Shown: positions 8,366 to 17,546, counted from the first letter of the stretch. The stretch is DNA of 64,000 nucleotides from Halalkalibacter alkaliphilus (GCF_023555415.1 NZ_JAKRYL010000020.1:1-64000), one strand, 5' to 3'. The notes: a model not told the origin generated them from the letters alone. Program-made: numbers and translations.

Positions 8366-8822
8366 GCAGGAAAAAGAGACGATTCGTTTTATGACAATTG
8401 AAGATTTAGAAGTAGTAATGGAAGTCGAGCGTGATGCTTTTACTACGCCATGGGATCCGACAATTTTTCTAAACGAACTAACATCGAATCAATTTGCACA
8501 ATACCTTGTTTATGAAATGGAAGGTGAGATCATAGGATATTGTGGATTATGGGTAGTGATGGACGAGGCTCAAGTGACGAATATAGCCATTCACTCGAAA
8601 AGTCGAGGACAAGGGCATGGGGAAAGGTTATTACAATATGTCCTCTCTTTTTTGAGGCAAATGGGTGTTTCGAAACTTTCATTAGAGGTACGCGTGACAA
8701 ATACAATTGCGCAAAAGCTTTACCGGAAAATGGGGTTTGTTGAAGGTGGCATAAGGAAAAATTATTATGCTGATAATTTAGAAGATGCTTTAGTGATGTG
8801 GGTGAATCTAGATGATGAGTGA
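8358..8822 (+). CDS. rimI: Ribosomal protein S18-alanine N-acetyltransferase RimI
   Basis: The 154-residue GNAT enzyme transfers acetyl from acetyl-CoA to protein N-termini, classically ribosomal protein S18. The acetyl-CoA binding loop is [13 protein letters not shown] (R/Q-x-x-G-x-G/A). The [13 protein letters not shown] and [19 protein letters not shown] segments are RimI-specific. It sits between tsaB and tsaD and overlaps both, as is usual in Firmicutes. The substrate is inferred from the family. Confidence 0.94.
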   Translation: MIEQEKETIRFMTIEDLEVVMEVERDAFTTPWDPTIFLNELTSNQFAQYLVYEMEGEIIGYCGLWVVMDEAQVTNIAIHSKSRGQGHGERLLQYVLSFLRQMGVSKLSLEVRVTNTIAQKLYRKMGFVEGGIRKNYYADNLEDALVMWVNLDDE

Positions 8823-9831
8823 AAAGGAAATGATATTAGCAATCGAGACAAGCTGTGATGAAACGTCAGCTGCAGTCATTGAGAATGGAACGAAGATTTT
8901 AAGTAATGTCGTATCTTCTCAAATTGAAAGTCATAAAAGGTTTGGTGGGGTTGTTCCTGAAGTGGCATCCAGGCATCATGTGGAACAAATTACGATCATT
9001 ATTGAACAGGCAATGGAGGAGGCAAATGTGACATTTGCTGACTTAAGTGCTGTTGCTGTTACAGAAGGGCCTGGACTAGTTGGGGCTTTATTAATCGGTG
9101 TCAATGCGGCGAAAGCGATTGCTTTTGCGCACAATATTCCGTTGATTGGTGTGCATCATATTGCTGGACATATTTATGCCAATCAGCTTGTTGAACCGAT
9201 TACGTTTCCGTTGTTAGCATTGGTTGTTTCAGGTGGTCATACGGAACTTGTCTATATGAAGGAAGATGGTCATTTTGAAATTATTGGCGAGACAAGAGAT
9301 GACGCAGTAGGAGAGGCGTATGATAAAGTTGCAAGGACGCTTGGTTTACCTTATCCGGGAGGTCCGCATATCGATCGTCTTGCTGCAGAGGGAAGTGAAA
9401 CGATTGATTTTCCTCGCTCATGGTTAGAGCGAGACTCGTTTGATTTTAGTTTTAGTGGATTGAAATCATCTGTTATTAACACATTGCACAATTTCAAACA
9501 ACGTGGCGAAGAAGTGAAAATTGAAAACGTAGCAGCTAGTTTTCAAGCAAGTGTTATAGATGTTCTTGTAGGAAAAACAAGTCGGGCAGTTGAAAAATAT
9601 GAAGTAAGCCAACTGTTATTAGCTGGAGGTGTAGCAGCTAATAAAGGCTTACGCCAAGCATTAGAGAACGAATTTCAAGCAACTAAAGTTGATCTAAGAA
9701 TTCCACCGTTATCGCTTTGTACGGATAATGCAGCTATGATAGGTGCTGCAGCTAGTGTTAAATGGAAAAATCAGAAGTTTGCTTCCTACGATTTGAATGG
9801 AAACCCTGGACTTGACTTAGAACAACAGTAA
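8812..9831 (+). CDS. tsaD: tRNA t6A threonylcarbamoyltransferase TsaD (Gcp)
   Basis: The 339-residue catalytic subunit moves the threonylcarbamoyl group from the TsaC product to tRNA A37. It has the ASKHA fold with the metal-binding HHIAGH motif at 115-120, the N-terminal [11 protein letters not shown] loop, VSGGHTEL and [19 protein letters not shown]. The length is normal. Two in-frame ATGs (8812, 8815) are possible starts. It is the last gene of the operon, and a terminator follows within 10 bp. The intergenic region beyond holds a DnaA-box cluster. Confidence 0.97.
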   Translation: MMSEKEMILAIETSCDETSAAVIENGTKILSNVVSSQIESHKRFGGVVPEVASRHHVEQITIIIEQAMEEANVTFADLSAVAVTEGPGLVGALLIGVNAAKAIAFAHNIPLIGVHHIAGHIYANQLVEPITFPLLALVVSGGHTELVYMKEDGHFEIIGETRDDAVGEAYDKVARTLGLPYPGGPHIDRLAAEGSETIDFPRSWLERDSFDFSFSGLKSSVINTLHNFKQRGEEVKIENVAASFQASVIDVLVGKTSRAVEKYEVSQLLLAGGVAANKGLRQALENEFQATKVDLRIPPLSLCTDNAAMIGAAASVKWKNQKFASYDLNGNPGLDLEQQ

Positions 9832-9837
9832 ATATGT

Positions 9838-9882
9838 TTAAAACCACTTATTGGCGCGAATGCTAACAATAAGTGGTTTTTT
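9838..9882 (+). terminator. Terminator of the thiL-tsaD operon
   Basis: AAAACCACTTATT pairs with AATAAGTGGTTTT around a 15-base loop, followed by TTTT. Confidence 0.9.
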
Positions 9883-9995
9883 AGTTTAGAAAGAGAAAAA
9901 TTGGTGCTTCGTGTTGAAATTTGGTTAAAACGGTAGTGAAATGGCTAAACTCAAGTTGGTTTTTGTCGTATTTCGTAAAAAGTTGTTAACAAGTT

Positions 9996-10167
9996 TTATC
10001 CACAACATTGTTAACATTGTGGGTAAACACGAAAATGCTAGAAAACACGTGAATAAAATTGTTATTAACTTATTTGTGGATAACTCAGTGGATAATGTGA
10101 ATAAATAAGCAAACCCCTTAAAAAACGGTAATCTGACTGTTAATAACTATGTGGATATTGTGGATAT
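9996..10167. promoter_or_regulatory. DnaA-box cluster outside oriC
   Basis: Three perfect DnaA boxes (TTATNCACA on either strand) lie at 9996-10004, 10075-10083 and 10096-10104. Five boxes with one mismatch lie at 10018, 10048, 10087, 10150 and 10159. All but the first point the same way. Eight boxes in 172 bp is far above expectation. Clusters of this type outside oriC are known in Bacillus subtilis, where they titrate DnaA or control neighbours. No replication genes are nearby, so this is not oriC. Confidence 0.8.
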
Positions 10168-10200
10168 GTCAGAAAATTAGCCCAAAAAGGTTTGAGAGAG

Positions 10201-12387
10201 ATGTGGAGAAAGCTTATATTACTTTTAATAATACTAATTAGTTTCCAAAGTAATTTGTTGAGTTATGCTGAAACGACAGACAAAAAGGAAAAAATAGCTG
10301 TTATTTTAGTTCCTGGACTATCTATGACGGAAGCTCATTGGTTTATCCACAATGAGGGGACGAGCGAGCTCTTTGAAGAAGCTGCTCTTGGCGCTATGAA
10401 TGTCAGACCGGATGGACCTTATTCATATTTAAATAATATGGTTACAATGGGAGCTGGAGCTAAGGCTGTTGGTGTCCAAGGCTGGAATAGCTATGAAGCA
10501 ACAGAAGAAGTGAAGGGGTTTCCTGCAAGTGAGTGGGTCCATCAATTGACTGGGATAAGAAGAACAGAAGGCTTGTTGCATCCTGACTTTCATCGTTTAA
10601 ATAATAAAAATGAACTGGGAACGCACCGAGGCCAAGTGGGGGTTTTTGGAGATATGCTGCGTGAGGAGGCAATTGTTCGCCAAGTGTATGGTCACAGTGA
10701 CACGTTGGAAGAAAGAATTCGTTACGGTTCCTTACTTGCATTAGATCAAAGTGGCACGGTTAATGGCGATATTACTCAGTCTGTTAAAGAGAAATCGGGA
10801 TCTCCAAATGGAATGGAGATGGATATTGAATTTCTTATTAACAAACTATCAACAGTTGGGGAAAAACAAAAACGTTTCTTTGTCATCGAGTGGGGCGACT
10901 TGTATCGTTTATATGACCAAATGTTCTATATGGAAGAGTCGCACTTTCAAAATGAACAGGAAAGTCAATTGAAGAGGTTACACTCATTTTTGGAACAGGC
11001 ACGTCAAGAAGTTGATGAACTGTGGGTAATTTCACCAATGATGAACAAACAAGCGTATGATGAAAAGCAGCAGTTGGCGCCGGTTTTTTATTGGGGACAA
11101 CAAAAGGGAGGATACCTCACATCAAATACAACGAGACAAGAATACTTATTAAGTAGTATTGATATTGTCCCAACACTGCTCGGCTCCTTTCATCTTCCGT
11201 CAGAATCCTATTCAGGTAATCAAGTGATGCAATCGAGTGTAGGTGTTATGGATAAAACTCCATTTTTCCAAACAGTTGATGAAATTGTGCTAATTTATAA
11301 AAGTAGAGCCAGTGTTCTCTCCATTTATATCACTTGTTTAGTCGTTGCTTTAATTGGCGCTGCTATTTATGGGGCATTTGGGACAAAAAAAAGACGAACG
11401 TGGCGCTACATAACGAGGTTAATTCTATTATCAGCATTGTGGTCACCGTTTTGGTTTCTTGCATTGTCAGGTACTGTGAAAACACTTGGAATAAGTGGAT
11501 TTGTATTAGGTTTAATAGCTAGTTCTTTACTATGTGGATATGTTGTAGAAAAGGGAAGTGAGAAACCAATTTTTTGGATCGGGTTATTTACATTTCTACT
11601 TATTAATGTTGATATTATCCTTGGGTTTACGTTAATGCAACGCTCATATTTAGGCTATGATCCAATTATCGGGGCAAGATACTATGGAATCGGCAATGAA
11701 TTTGCAGGAGTGTATATTATCTCTGCCATAATGGTTATCAGTCCATTAGTAGAATCCATACCAAAAAAACGGTTAGTCGCGTTAATTGTTCCTCTCTTTA
11801 CTTGTGTTATTGTGATTCTTGGCAAAAATACGCTAGGAACAAATGCTGGCGCAACATTATCAGCTGGAATCGCATTTGCTTTCTTCTTTTATCGTATGAT
11901 AACGAAAAGATGGTCATGGCGCTTTCTTCTCATTATTTTTGCTCTGTCTTTGAGTGCGTTATTCCTCTTCCTCTATATGCTACAATTAACAGGGGAGCAG
12001 ACCCATATAGGCATGGCATTTGATCGGTTATTAAATGGAGATATTCGTTATATTACAGATACGATTCAGAGAAAAATGGCTATGAATATGAAAATCTTCC
12101 GTCATTCAAACTGGACACAGCTATTTGTTACGAGTTACTTGTTAGGTGCCATCATTCTTTGGCGAAGACGACTGCAGCTTGAAGGACGGGATAAGCAGCT
12201 CTTTTTACAAACGGGAGTAGTTGCTTCATTTGCATTGCTATTATTAAATGATTCGGGTGTCGTTGCAGCTGCGACGTCAATGTTCTGTGTCGTGTCAGCC
12301 CATTATTACTGGTTGTCTGCAAGCAAGGAGGAGAACAATTTTGCAGTTGGAAAAACGATTAATCCTAGCCAGACAGTTGAGGATTAG
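10201..12387 (+). CDS. Large membrane protein with alkaline-phosphatase-like ectodomain
   Basis: I do not recognise a named family. I choose ATG 10201 (728 residues) because AAAAAGG lies ten bases upstream. A TTG at 10192 is too close to that site. Residues 1-26 form a signal sequence or anchor. About 27-355 form an extracytoplasmic domain starting with VILVPGLSMTEAHW and ending with YLLSSIDIVPTLLGSF. That pattern is like the last core strand and helix of the alkaline phosphatase/sulfatase superfamily. I do not see the usual catalytic Ser/Thr or the metal-binding HG/DH pairs, so catalysis is doubtful. About 355-715 hold ten or so hydrophobic spans, including a long conserved-looking YYGIGNEFAGVYIISA segment. 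The next gene overlaps its end. A cell-envelope role is inferred from topology. Confidence 0.7.
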   Translation: MWRKLILLLIILISFQSNLLSYAETTDKKEKIAVILVPGLSMTEAHWFIHNEGTSELFEEAALGAMNVRPDGPYSYLNNMVTMGAGAKAVGVQGWNSYEATEEVKGFPASEWVHQLTGIRRTEGLLHPDFHRLNNKNELGTHRGQVGVFGDMLREEAIVRQVYGHSDTLEERIRYGSLLALDQSGTVNGDITQSVKEKSGSPNGMEMDIEFLINKLSTVGEKQKRFFVIEWGDLYRLYDQMFYMEESHFQNEQESQLKRLHSFLEQARQEVDELWVISPMMNKQAYDEKQQLAPVFYWGQQKGGYLTSNTTRQEYLLSSIDIVPTLLGSFHLPSESYSGNQVMQSSVGVMDKTPFFQTVDEIVLIYKSRASVLSIYITCLVVALIGAAIYGAFGTKKRRTWRYITRLILLSALWSPFWFLALSGTVKTLGISGFVLGLIASSLLCGYVVEKGSEKPIFWIGLFTFLLINVDIILGFTLMQRSYLGYDPIIGARYYGIGNEFAGVYIISAIMVISPLVESIPKKRLVALIVPLFTCVIVILGKNTLGTNAGATLSAGIAFAFFFYRMITKRWSWRFLLIIFALSLSALFLFLYMLQLTGEQTHIGMAFDRLLNGDIRYITDTIQRKMAMNMKIFRHSNWTQLFVTSYLLGAIILWRRRLQLEGRDKQLFLQTGVVASFALLLLNDSGVVAAATSMFCVVSAHYYWLSASKEENNFAVGKTINPSQTVED

Positions 12388-12739
12388 TGTTCTCATAGTG
12401 ATCGCAGTTGCGTTAGCTATGGATTATTTTCCTGGATTAACAGGAGGATTGATAGGAAGAAACTTAGTATTCGTAATACTTGGTTTTTGTTTTGTGGCAG
12501 CAGTTGTAGCTGAATTATTGATCCCAAGAAAAGAGCATCGAAAAGTAAATGTTCCTTTGTTTGAACATGATTTATTTTTTATTTTTTACGTCGTTGCTGT
12601 GATTGGACTTCTTACCTTATTAGGTGGACAGTCACAAATAGGATTACATTTTACTCATCCCGTTCTTTGGGTTTTTGTTGTGTATGCCCTTATAAAATGG
12701 AATCTTGATCGGAAGCAGGCAAGGAAGGAACAAGAGTAG
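12341..12739 (+). CDS. Small membrane protein coupled to the phosphatase-like protein
   Basis: The frame is open from 12248, but translation most likely starts at TTG 12341, nine bases after AGGAGG. That gives 132 residues. The protein has about four hydrophobic spans, no recognisable domain and a basic C-terminus (KWNLDRKQARKEQE). It overlaps the preceding large membrane protein gene by 47 bases and ends before a strong terminator, so the two are expected to be made together and may form a complex. Function unknown. Confidence 0.7.
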   Translation: MQLEKRLILARQLRISVLIVIAVALAMDYFPGLTGGLIGRNLVFVILGFCFVAAVVAELLIPRKEHRKVNVPLFEHDLFFIFYVVAVIGLLTLLGGQSQIGLHFTHPVLWVFVVYALIKWNLDRKQARKEQE

Positions 12740-12767
12740 AGTTGTGGGCCTCGTTATTACTTAATCG

Positions 12768-12799
12768 CAGCACCCAGTCATTTTGACTGGGTGCTTTTT
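12768..12799 (+). terminator. Terminator of the 10201-12739 operon
   Basis: AGCACCCAGTCA pairs with TGACTGGGTGCT around a 3-base loop, followed by TTTT. Confidence 0.92.
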
Positions 12800-12806
12800 G
12801 AAATAT

Positions 12807-12828
12807 TTTAAATAAATGTTTGATTAAA
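12807..12828. promoter_or_regulatory. A/T palindrome shared with the mgtE leader
   Basis: This 22-bp element matches the perfect palindrome at 2942-2963 at 20 positions. It begins TTTAAATAAATGTTT in both places. Here it lies about 45 bp before the secreted MBL protein gene. It may be an operator for a shared regulator, or a coincidence of A/T-rich sequence. Confidence 0.3.
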
Positions 12829-12873
12829 TGAGCAAGATGACATTATAAACTATAGGCAGGAGTTGGTAAATGG

Positions 12874-13776
12874 ATGGTTTCTTTCTATCGCAGTTTAGCG
12901 ATTATTCTCGTGCTAATGTTAGGGGTGGGACTATCTCCAAACTCAATTTTAGCGATTAACAATGATGAGCTACAGATAAGATACTTTGATTTAGAAGCGG
13001 ACAGAAAGTCAGGCGATGCGATTCTTATAGTAAGTCCAGATGGAAGAACACTGCTTATTGATGCAGGCATTGCTGAAACGGGTATTCAATTGTCAAACGA
13101 CCTTGGGCAATTGGGAATTGATCATATTGATTATGCAGTGGCCACACATCCTCACCATGACCATATTGGTGGATATTTGACGATATTGGAACAAGTAGAA
13201 GTAGGGACTTTACTACTACCTGATCTAACACATTCCACAAAAGCATATTCAGCTTTTAAAAAGCTGATTCTAGCAAAGGATGTTGATTATAAATATGTAA
13301 AAGAAGGGGATCGCTTTTATTTAGGAAACGAAGTTGAGATAGAAGTGTTACATCCTTCTCAGGAAATGTTGGAGCAAGTGAAAAGAGAAAAGCTTTCAAC
13401 ATCTGAAATGAATAATTTATCTCTTGTTTTAAAAGTGACCTATAAAAATAACACATTTCTATTTACAAGTGATCTATATAAAAAGTTGGAGAAGGAGTTA
13501 CTAGAGAAGAAAAAGGATGTATTGCAGGCTGACCTGTTACATGCACCTCACCACGGAGATCGTACATCGTCATCAATAGACTTTATAGACGCTGTTAACC
13601 CTAAATATATAATCATTAGTGCCAATATATTGCAAAGTAAAAAGGTGATTAACAGGTATGTGAAAAGAGGAAGTAAAGTACTTGCTACAAGGATAAACGG
13701 AGACATTCTTATTCGTTCTGACGGAGATAACATCTCTGTAATAACAGAAAAAGAGAATGGTGATAGATTATTTTAG
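12874..13776 (+). CDS. Secreted ComEC/Rec2-like metallo-beta-lactamase-fold hydrolase
   Basis: The 300-residue protein has an N-terminal signal sequence (about 1-28) and a metallo-beta-lactamase fold of the ComEC C-terminal-domain type. Metal ligands are visible in HPHHDHIGG (H92, H94, D96, H97), then FTSDL and the late APHHGDRTSSS motif typical of ComEC-like domains. Full-length ComEC has membrane domains for DNA uptake. This short exported form lacks them and may be a phosphodiesterase or nuclease acting outside the cell. It stands alone between a terminator and a repeat array. The substrate is unknown. Confidence 0.85.
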   Translation: MVSFYRSLAIILVLMLGVGLSPNSILAINNDELQIRYFDLEADRKSGDAILIVSPDGRTLLIDAGIAETGIQLSNDLGQLGIDHIDYAVATHPHHDHIGGYLTILEQVEVGTLLLPDLTHSTKAYSAFKKLILAKDVDYKYVKEGDRFYLGNEVEIEVLHPSQEMLEQVKREKLSTSEMNNLSLVLKVTYKNNTFLFTSDLYKKLEKELLEKKKDVLQADLLHAPHHGDRTSSSIDFIDAVNPKYIIISANILQSKKVINRYVKRGSKVLATRINGDILIRSDGDNISVITEKENGDRLF

Positions 13777-13788
13777 TATTTTAATTAA

Positions 13789-14101
13789 AAGGTGAATGAA
13801 GGCCTAAACAGGAGAGGGGGAGAGAGGGGAAAGGTCGTCATAAGGTGAATGAAGCCCTAAACAGGAGAGGAAGAGAGGGGAAAGGTCATCATAAGGTGAA
13901 TGAGTGCCTGAACTGGTAGAGAAGAGAAAGGGAAAGGTCGTCATAAGGTGAATGAGTGCCCGAACTGGTAGAGAAGAGAGGGGAAAGGTCATCATAAGGT
14001 GAATGAGTGCCTGAACTGGAAGAGAAGAGAGAAGGAGAAGTTCTTCATAAGGTGAATGAAGCTCAAAACTAGAAAAGAAGAGAGAAGGGGTGTCCTTCAT
14101 C
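13789..14101. repeat. Six-copy, 51-53 bp purine-rich minisatellite
   Basis: Units start at 13789, 13842, 13893, 13945, 13996 and 14049. Each begins AAGGTGAATGA and then runs through a G/A-rich tract (GAGAGGAAGAGAGGGGAAAGG in the second unit is a short example) to TCATCAT or TCTTCAT. The unit length varies by one or two bases, so it is not a coding repeat. The minus-strand frame through it is a by-product. It lies between convergent genes. Confidence 0.95.
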
Positions 14102-14135
14102 CTTTTGCTGCATACATATTTTTGGTTATTAAAAA

Positions 14136-14169
14136 AGAGAGACGACAACCGTGCGGTGTTCGTCTCTCT
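14136..14169 (-). terminator. Terminator of the ABC-F gene
   Basis: On the minus strand AGAGAGACGA pairs with TCGTCTCTCT around a 14-base loop, followed by TTTTTT. Confidence 0.9.
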
Positions 14170-14191
14170 AAGCACAAAGGGGTCTTATCCT

Positions 14192-16126
14192 TTATTCCTG
14201 AAGATCCTCCCATTCTTCCATGAGGGATTCAATTTTAGTTTTTGCTTCATCAATCTCAGATTGAATCGTTTGCGCTTTTTCGTGATCTGAATAAATAGAT
14301 GGATCACAAAGGTCTTCTTCTTTCTCGGCTAATGCCGTTTCCAATGAGTCAATTTGCTTTTCAATTTCCTCAATTCTACGTTGGCGCTGACGTTCAGCCT
14401 TTTTTGCCTCTTTGTCTTGTTCATACGAACGCTTATCTGCTTGAGTTCCAGCGGTTGTTGGGATTGAACTCGCTGCGTTCTCTTGTTGGCTTAGCAATTC
14501 TCGCTGTTCCATCTCATTTTTCTTTTCCACATAATAATCATAATCGCCAAGATAATTCGTAATTTGTCCTTCATCTAGCTCAGCCATTTTAGTTGCAATG
14601 CGGTTTAAGAAATATCGGTCATGAGAAACAAATAATAAAGTTCCTGGATAATCGATTAGAGCATTTTCTAAAATTTCTTTTGCATCGAGATCCAAATGGT
14701 TTGTTGGCTCATCGAGAATAAGGAGATTTGCCTTTTTCATCATTAATTTTGCCAGAGCCAGTCGCGCTTTTTCTCCACCACTTAACGTAGATACAGGTTT
14801 TAATACGTCATCACCACTAAAGAGGAAGTTGCCTAGTACCGTTCTAATTTCTTTTTCTGGTAAGAGGGTATGGTCATCCCACAGCTCGTGTAAAACGAGC
14901 TTGTTAGACTTTAAATTAGCTTGTTCTTGGTCATAATAACCGACTGTCACATTACTACCGAAGCGAATAACCCCATCTTTTAATGGAATATCTTTTATGA
15001 GTGCTTTTAGAAGTGTTGACTTCCCAGCGCCATTTGGCCCGATGAGTGCCACACTTTCTTCTCGATCAATCGAAAGGTTTAAATTTTGAAAGATCGTTTC
15101 ATTGCCATACGCAACATGAAGATCGGTTGCACGGATAACCTCTTTTCCGCTTTGACGTTCAATTGTAAAAGAAAAAGAAGCTGATTTCTCTGATCCAGCT
15201 GGCTGGTCCAGCAAAGTCATTCGTTCGAGCTGTTTCCTGCGACTTTGTGCTCGCTTCGTTGTCGAAGCTCTAGCAATGTTTCGTTGAATAAAGTCTTCTA
15301 ACTTAGCGACTTCATCTTGTTGCTTCTCGTATTGTTTTAATTCGAGCTCATAGCGTTTTGCTTTTTCATCAAGATACGCGCTATAATTCCCTGTGAATTT
15401 GGTTGATTTCGTTCGAGAGATTTCGACCACTTCGGTCACAATTTTATCTAAAAAGTAGCGATCGTGGGACACGATCAAAATCGCACCCTTATAACCAACT
15501 AAATATTGTTCAAGCCAAGTAAGTGTTGCAATATCTAAGTGGTTGGTTGGTTCATCGAGAATAAGAAGATCTGGCTTTGTTAACAATAATTTTGCTAAAG
15601 CTAGTCTCGTTTTTTGGCCACCGCTTAGTGTAGATATCTTTGTTTGATAATCAAAGTCGCCGAAATTCATCCCTGCAAGAACACCGCGAATATCAGCTTC
15701 ATACTGATAACCACCCTTATCTTTATAGGTAATTTGAAGTTGATCATATTCTTTTAAAAGCTTGTTGTAACGAGTTTCGTTCTTGAGCAAGGCGGGATCA
15801 GACATTTGCAATTCCATATCCCGTATTTGTTTTTCCATTTTACGTAGAGGAGCAAAGACGGTTAACATCTCTTCCCAAATGGATAACTCTGATTCAAGAC
15901 CGGTATTTTGAGCAAGGTATCCAAGCTCAGTACCTTTTGGCATCATAATTTGTCCACTATCATAGGAGAGTTGTCCGGCAATTATTTTTAGTAATGTTGA
16001 TTTACCTGCACCATTTCGTCCAACTAGAGCAACACGCTCCCCAGTTTGGATATCTAATTTAATATTTGATAAAATGGGGTCAATCCCAAAAGACTTACAA
16101 ACATTATGACATTGTAAAATAATCAT
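14192..16126 (-). CDS. ydiF: ABC-F family ATPase (YdiF type)
   Basis: The protein has two ABC ATPase cassettes in one chain and no membrane domain, which defines ABC-F ribosome-associated ATPases. Walker A motifs are GRNGAGKST and GPNGAGKST. Signatures are LSGGQKTRLALAKLL and LSGGEKARLALAKLM, and both Walker B motifs end in LILDEPTNHLD. A long interdomain linker and a charged C-terminal coiled coil (about the last 100 residues) complete the pattern. I prefer ATG 16126 (644 residues), nine bases after AGGA. The ATG at 16135 overlaps that site. In Bacillus this gene also lies beside tsaD and rex. Family members rescue stalled or drug-bound ribosomes, and the specific target is unknown. Confidence 0.93.
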   Translation of the reverse strand: MIILQCHNVCKSFGIDPILSNIKLDIQTGERVALVGRNGAGKSTLLKIIAGQLSYDSGQIMMPKGTELGYLAQNTGLESELSIWEEMLTVFAPLRKMEKQIRDMELQMSDPALLKNETRYNKLLKEYDQLQITYKDKGGYQYEADIRGVLAGMNFGDFDYQTKISTLSGGQKTRLALAKLLLTKPDLLILDEPTNHLDIATLTWLEQYLVGYKGAILIVSHDRYFLDKIVTEVVEISRTKSTKFTGNYSAYLDEKAKRYELELKQYEKQQDEVAKLEDFIQRNIARASTTKRAQSRRKQLERMTLLDQPAGSEKSASFSFTIERQSGKEVIRATDLHVAYGNETIFQNLNLSIDREESVALIGPNGAGKSTLLKALIKDIPLKDGVIRFGSNVTVGYYDQEQANLKSNKLVLHELWDDHTLLPEKEIRTVLGNFLFSGDDVLKPVSTLSGGEKARLALAKLMMKKANLLILDEPTNHLDLDAKEILENALIDYPGTLLFVSHDRYFLNRIATKMAELDEGQITNYLGDYDYYVEKKNEMEQRELLSQQENAASSIPTTAGTQADKRSYEQDKEAKKAERQRQRRIEEIEKQIDSLETALAEKEEDLCDPSIYSDHEKAQTIQSEIDEAKTKIESLMEEWEDLQE

Positions 16127-16181
16127 GGATTTCATTCCTAACTAATAAAATCTATTCCTAAAAAAATACTTTATAAAAGCG

Positions 16182-16742
16182 CGACCAAAATGGCAATGGC
16201 TCCGCACGCCGTACGCCTTTTGAGAAACCCGCTCAAAAGGCTAAAGAGCCAACGTCGGCTCCGCTCATTGCTAAGAGGTAATACAAAAAGGGAAAACCGT
16301 CCTTTTTTATCATTACCAGTACGACCAAAATGGCAATGGCTCCGCACGCCGTACGCCTTTTGAGAAGCCCGCTCAAAAGGCTAAAGAGCCAACGTCGGCT
16401 CCGCTCATTGCTAAGAGGTAATACAAAAAGGGAAAAATCGCCCTTTTTTATCATTACCAGTACGACCAAAATGGCAATGGCTCCGCGCGCCGTACGCCTT
16501 TTGAGAAACCCGCTCAAAAGGCTAAAGAGCCAACGTCGGCTCCGCTCATTGCTAAGAGGTAATACAAAAAGGGAAAAATCGCCCTTTTTTATCATTACCA
16601 GTACGACCAAAATGGCAATGGCTCCGCACGCCGTACGCCTTTTGAGAAACCCGCTCAAAAGGCTAAAGAGCCAACGTCGGCTCCGCTCATTGCTAAGAGG
16701 TAATACAAAAAGGGAAAAATCGCCCTTTTTGTATTACCTCTT
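16182..16742. repeat. Four tandem copies of a structured 141-bp intergenic repeat
   Basis: Units start at 16182, 16322, 16463 and 16604 and are about 97 percent alike. Each contains a hairpin of GCCTTTTGAG and CTCAAAAGGC around the loop AAACCC(G). It is flanked by GGCTCCGC-type boxes and an outer GCAATG/CATTGC pair, and followed by a terminator-like hairpin. The last unit ends in a perfect 20-bp stem (16694-16713 with 16723-16742). Single relatives occur at 22330 and 52743. The open frames through the array are by-products. Confidence 0.95.
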
Positions 16743-16796
16743 AAGTGTATCGTAGAATGCATCTTTCAACAACTTCATGAACAGATGTGTGAAACG

Positions 16797-16825
16797 ATTA
16801 CAAACTCTGTGAAATGGTGTACAAT
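16797..16825 (+). promoter_or_regulatory. rex promoter with possible Rex site
   Basis: TACAAT (16820-16825) is a good -10 box, with a weak -35 about 17 bp upstream. CTGTGAAATGGTGTACAA (16807-16824) agrees with the Rex consensus at 13 of 18 positions, with one good half-site. Autoregulation is possible but not strongly supported. Confidence 0.35.
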
Positions 16826-16875
16826 AACGGTAGTCTTGAATTGCCAACTTGACGATGGTAGGAGGGAGGCAATAG

Positions 16876-17511
16876 ATGAAAATTGATCAAACGAAGATAC
16901 CTCAAGCAACAGCGAAGCGTTTGCCACTTTATTATCGCTTCTTAGAAAACTTGTCTGCCTCAGGCAAGCAACGTGTCTCATCGACTGAATTAAGTGAGGC
17001 AGTTAAAGTGGATTCGGCCACGATAAGACGTGACTTTTCTTATTTTGGAGCACTAGGAAAAAAAGGCTATGGGTATAATGTGAATTATTTGCTTTCCTTT
17101 TTTCGTAAAACACTAGATCAAGATGAGCAAACGAAAGTCGTTCTTGTTGGTGTCGGGAATTTAGGAACGGCATTTTTACACTACAATTTTTCTAAAAATA
17201 ATAACACAAGAATTGTAATGGCTTTTGATGTTGATGATCATAAAATTGGTGAGGAAGTAGGCGGTGTAACGGTTCACCATCTAGGTGATCTTGAGAAAGT
17301 TATTGATCCTGAAGTAACGGTAGCCATTTTGACTGTGCCACAAGTTGCAGCACAGAAGATTGCAGATCAATTAGTTGCTGCAGGGATACAAGGGATATTA
17401 AACTTTACACCAGCTAGACTCGACGTGCCAGAAACTGTACGTGTACACCATATTGATCTTTCGGTTGAGTTACAAGCATTGGTTTACTTTTTAAAGCATT
17501 ACCCTGTATAA
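16876..17511 (+). CDS. rex: Redox-sensing transcriptional repressor Rex
   Basis: The 211-residue regulator binds DNA when NADH is low and releases it as NADH rises, so it controls fermentation and respiration genes. The N-terminal winged helix contains [23 protein letters not shown] (about 46-68). A Rossmann domain follows with GVGNLGTA (about 91-98), and the C-terminal swapped helix is [17 protein letters not shown] stands ten bases before the ATG. It is followed by a terminator and then the tat operon. A Rex-like site occurs before the doxX cluster (18687-18704). Confidence 0.96.
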   Translation: MKIDQTKIPQATAKRLPLYYRFLENLSASGKQRVSSTELSEAVKVDSATIRRDFSYFGALGKKGYGYNVNYLLSFFRKTLDQDEQTKVVLVGVGNLGTAFLHYNFSKNNNTRIVMAFDVDDHKIGEEVGGVTVHHLGDLEKVIDPEVTVAILTVPQVAAQKIADQLVAAGIQGILNFTPARLDVPETVRVHHIDLSVELQALVYFLKHYPV

Positions 17512-17537
17512 GGGTGGTTTTCCCTTTTTATACAGAA
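17503..17537 (+). terminator. Terminator after rex
   Basis: CTGTATAAGGG pairs with CCCTTTTTATACAG (two bulged T) around a short loop. It starts inside the rex stop region. Confidence 0.6.
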
Positions 17538-17546
17538 TAGAAGCCA

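Noticed and set aside
9883-10191. Replication origin
   Set aside because: The DnaA-box cluster lacks dnaA/dnaN neighbours and an obvious unwinding element; better read as a non-origin cluster.
13804-14175. Minus-strand frame with a repeated peptide
   Set aside because: It is produced by the 51-53 bp minisatellite, whose unit length drifts in phase. No start signal.
16233-16755. Long frames on both strands through the 141-bp repeat array
   Set aside because: Unit lengths of 140 and 141 bp and strong hairpins fit a non-coding repeat; no ribosome sites.
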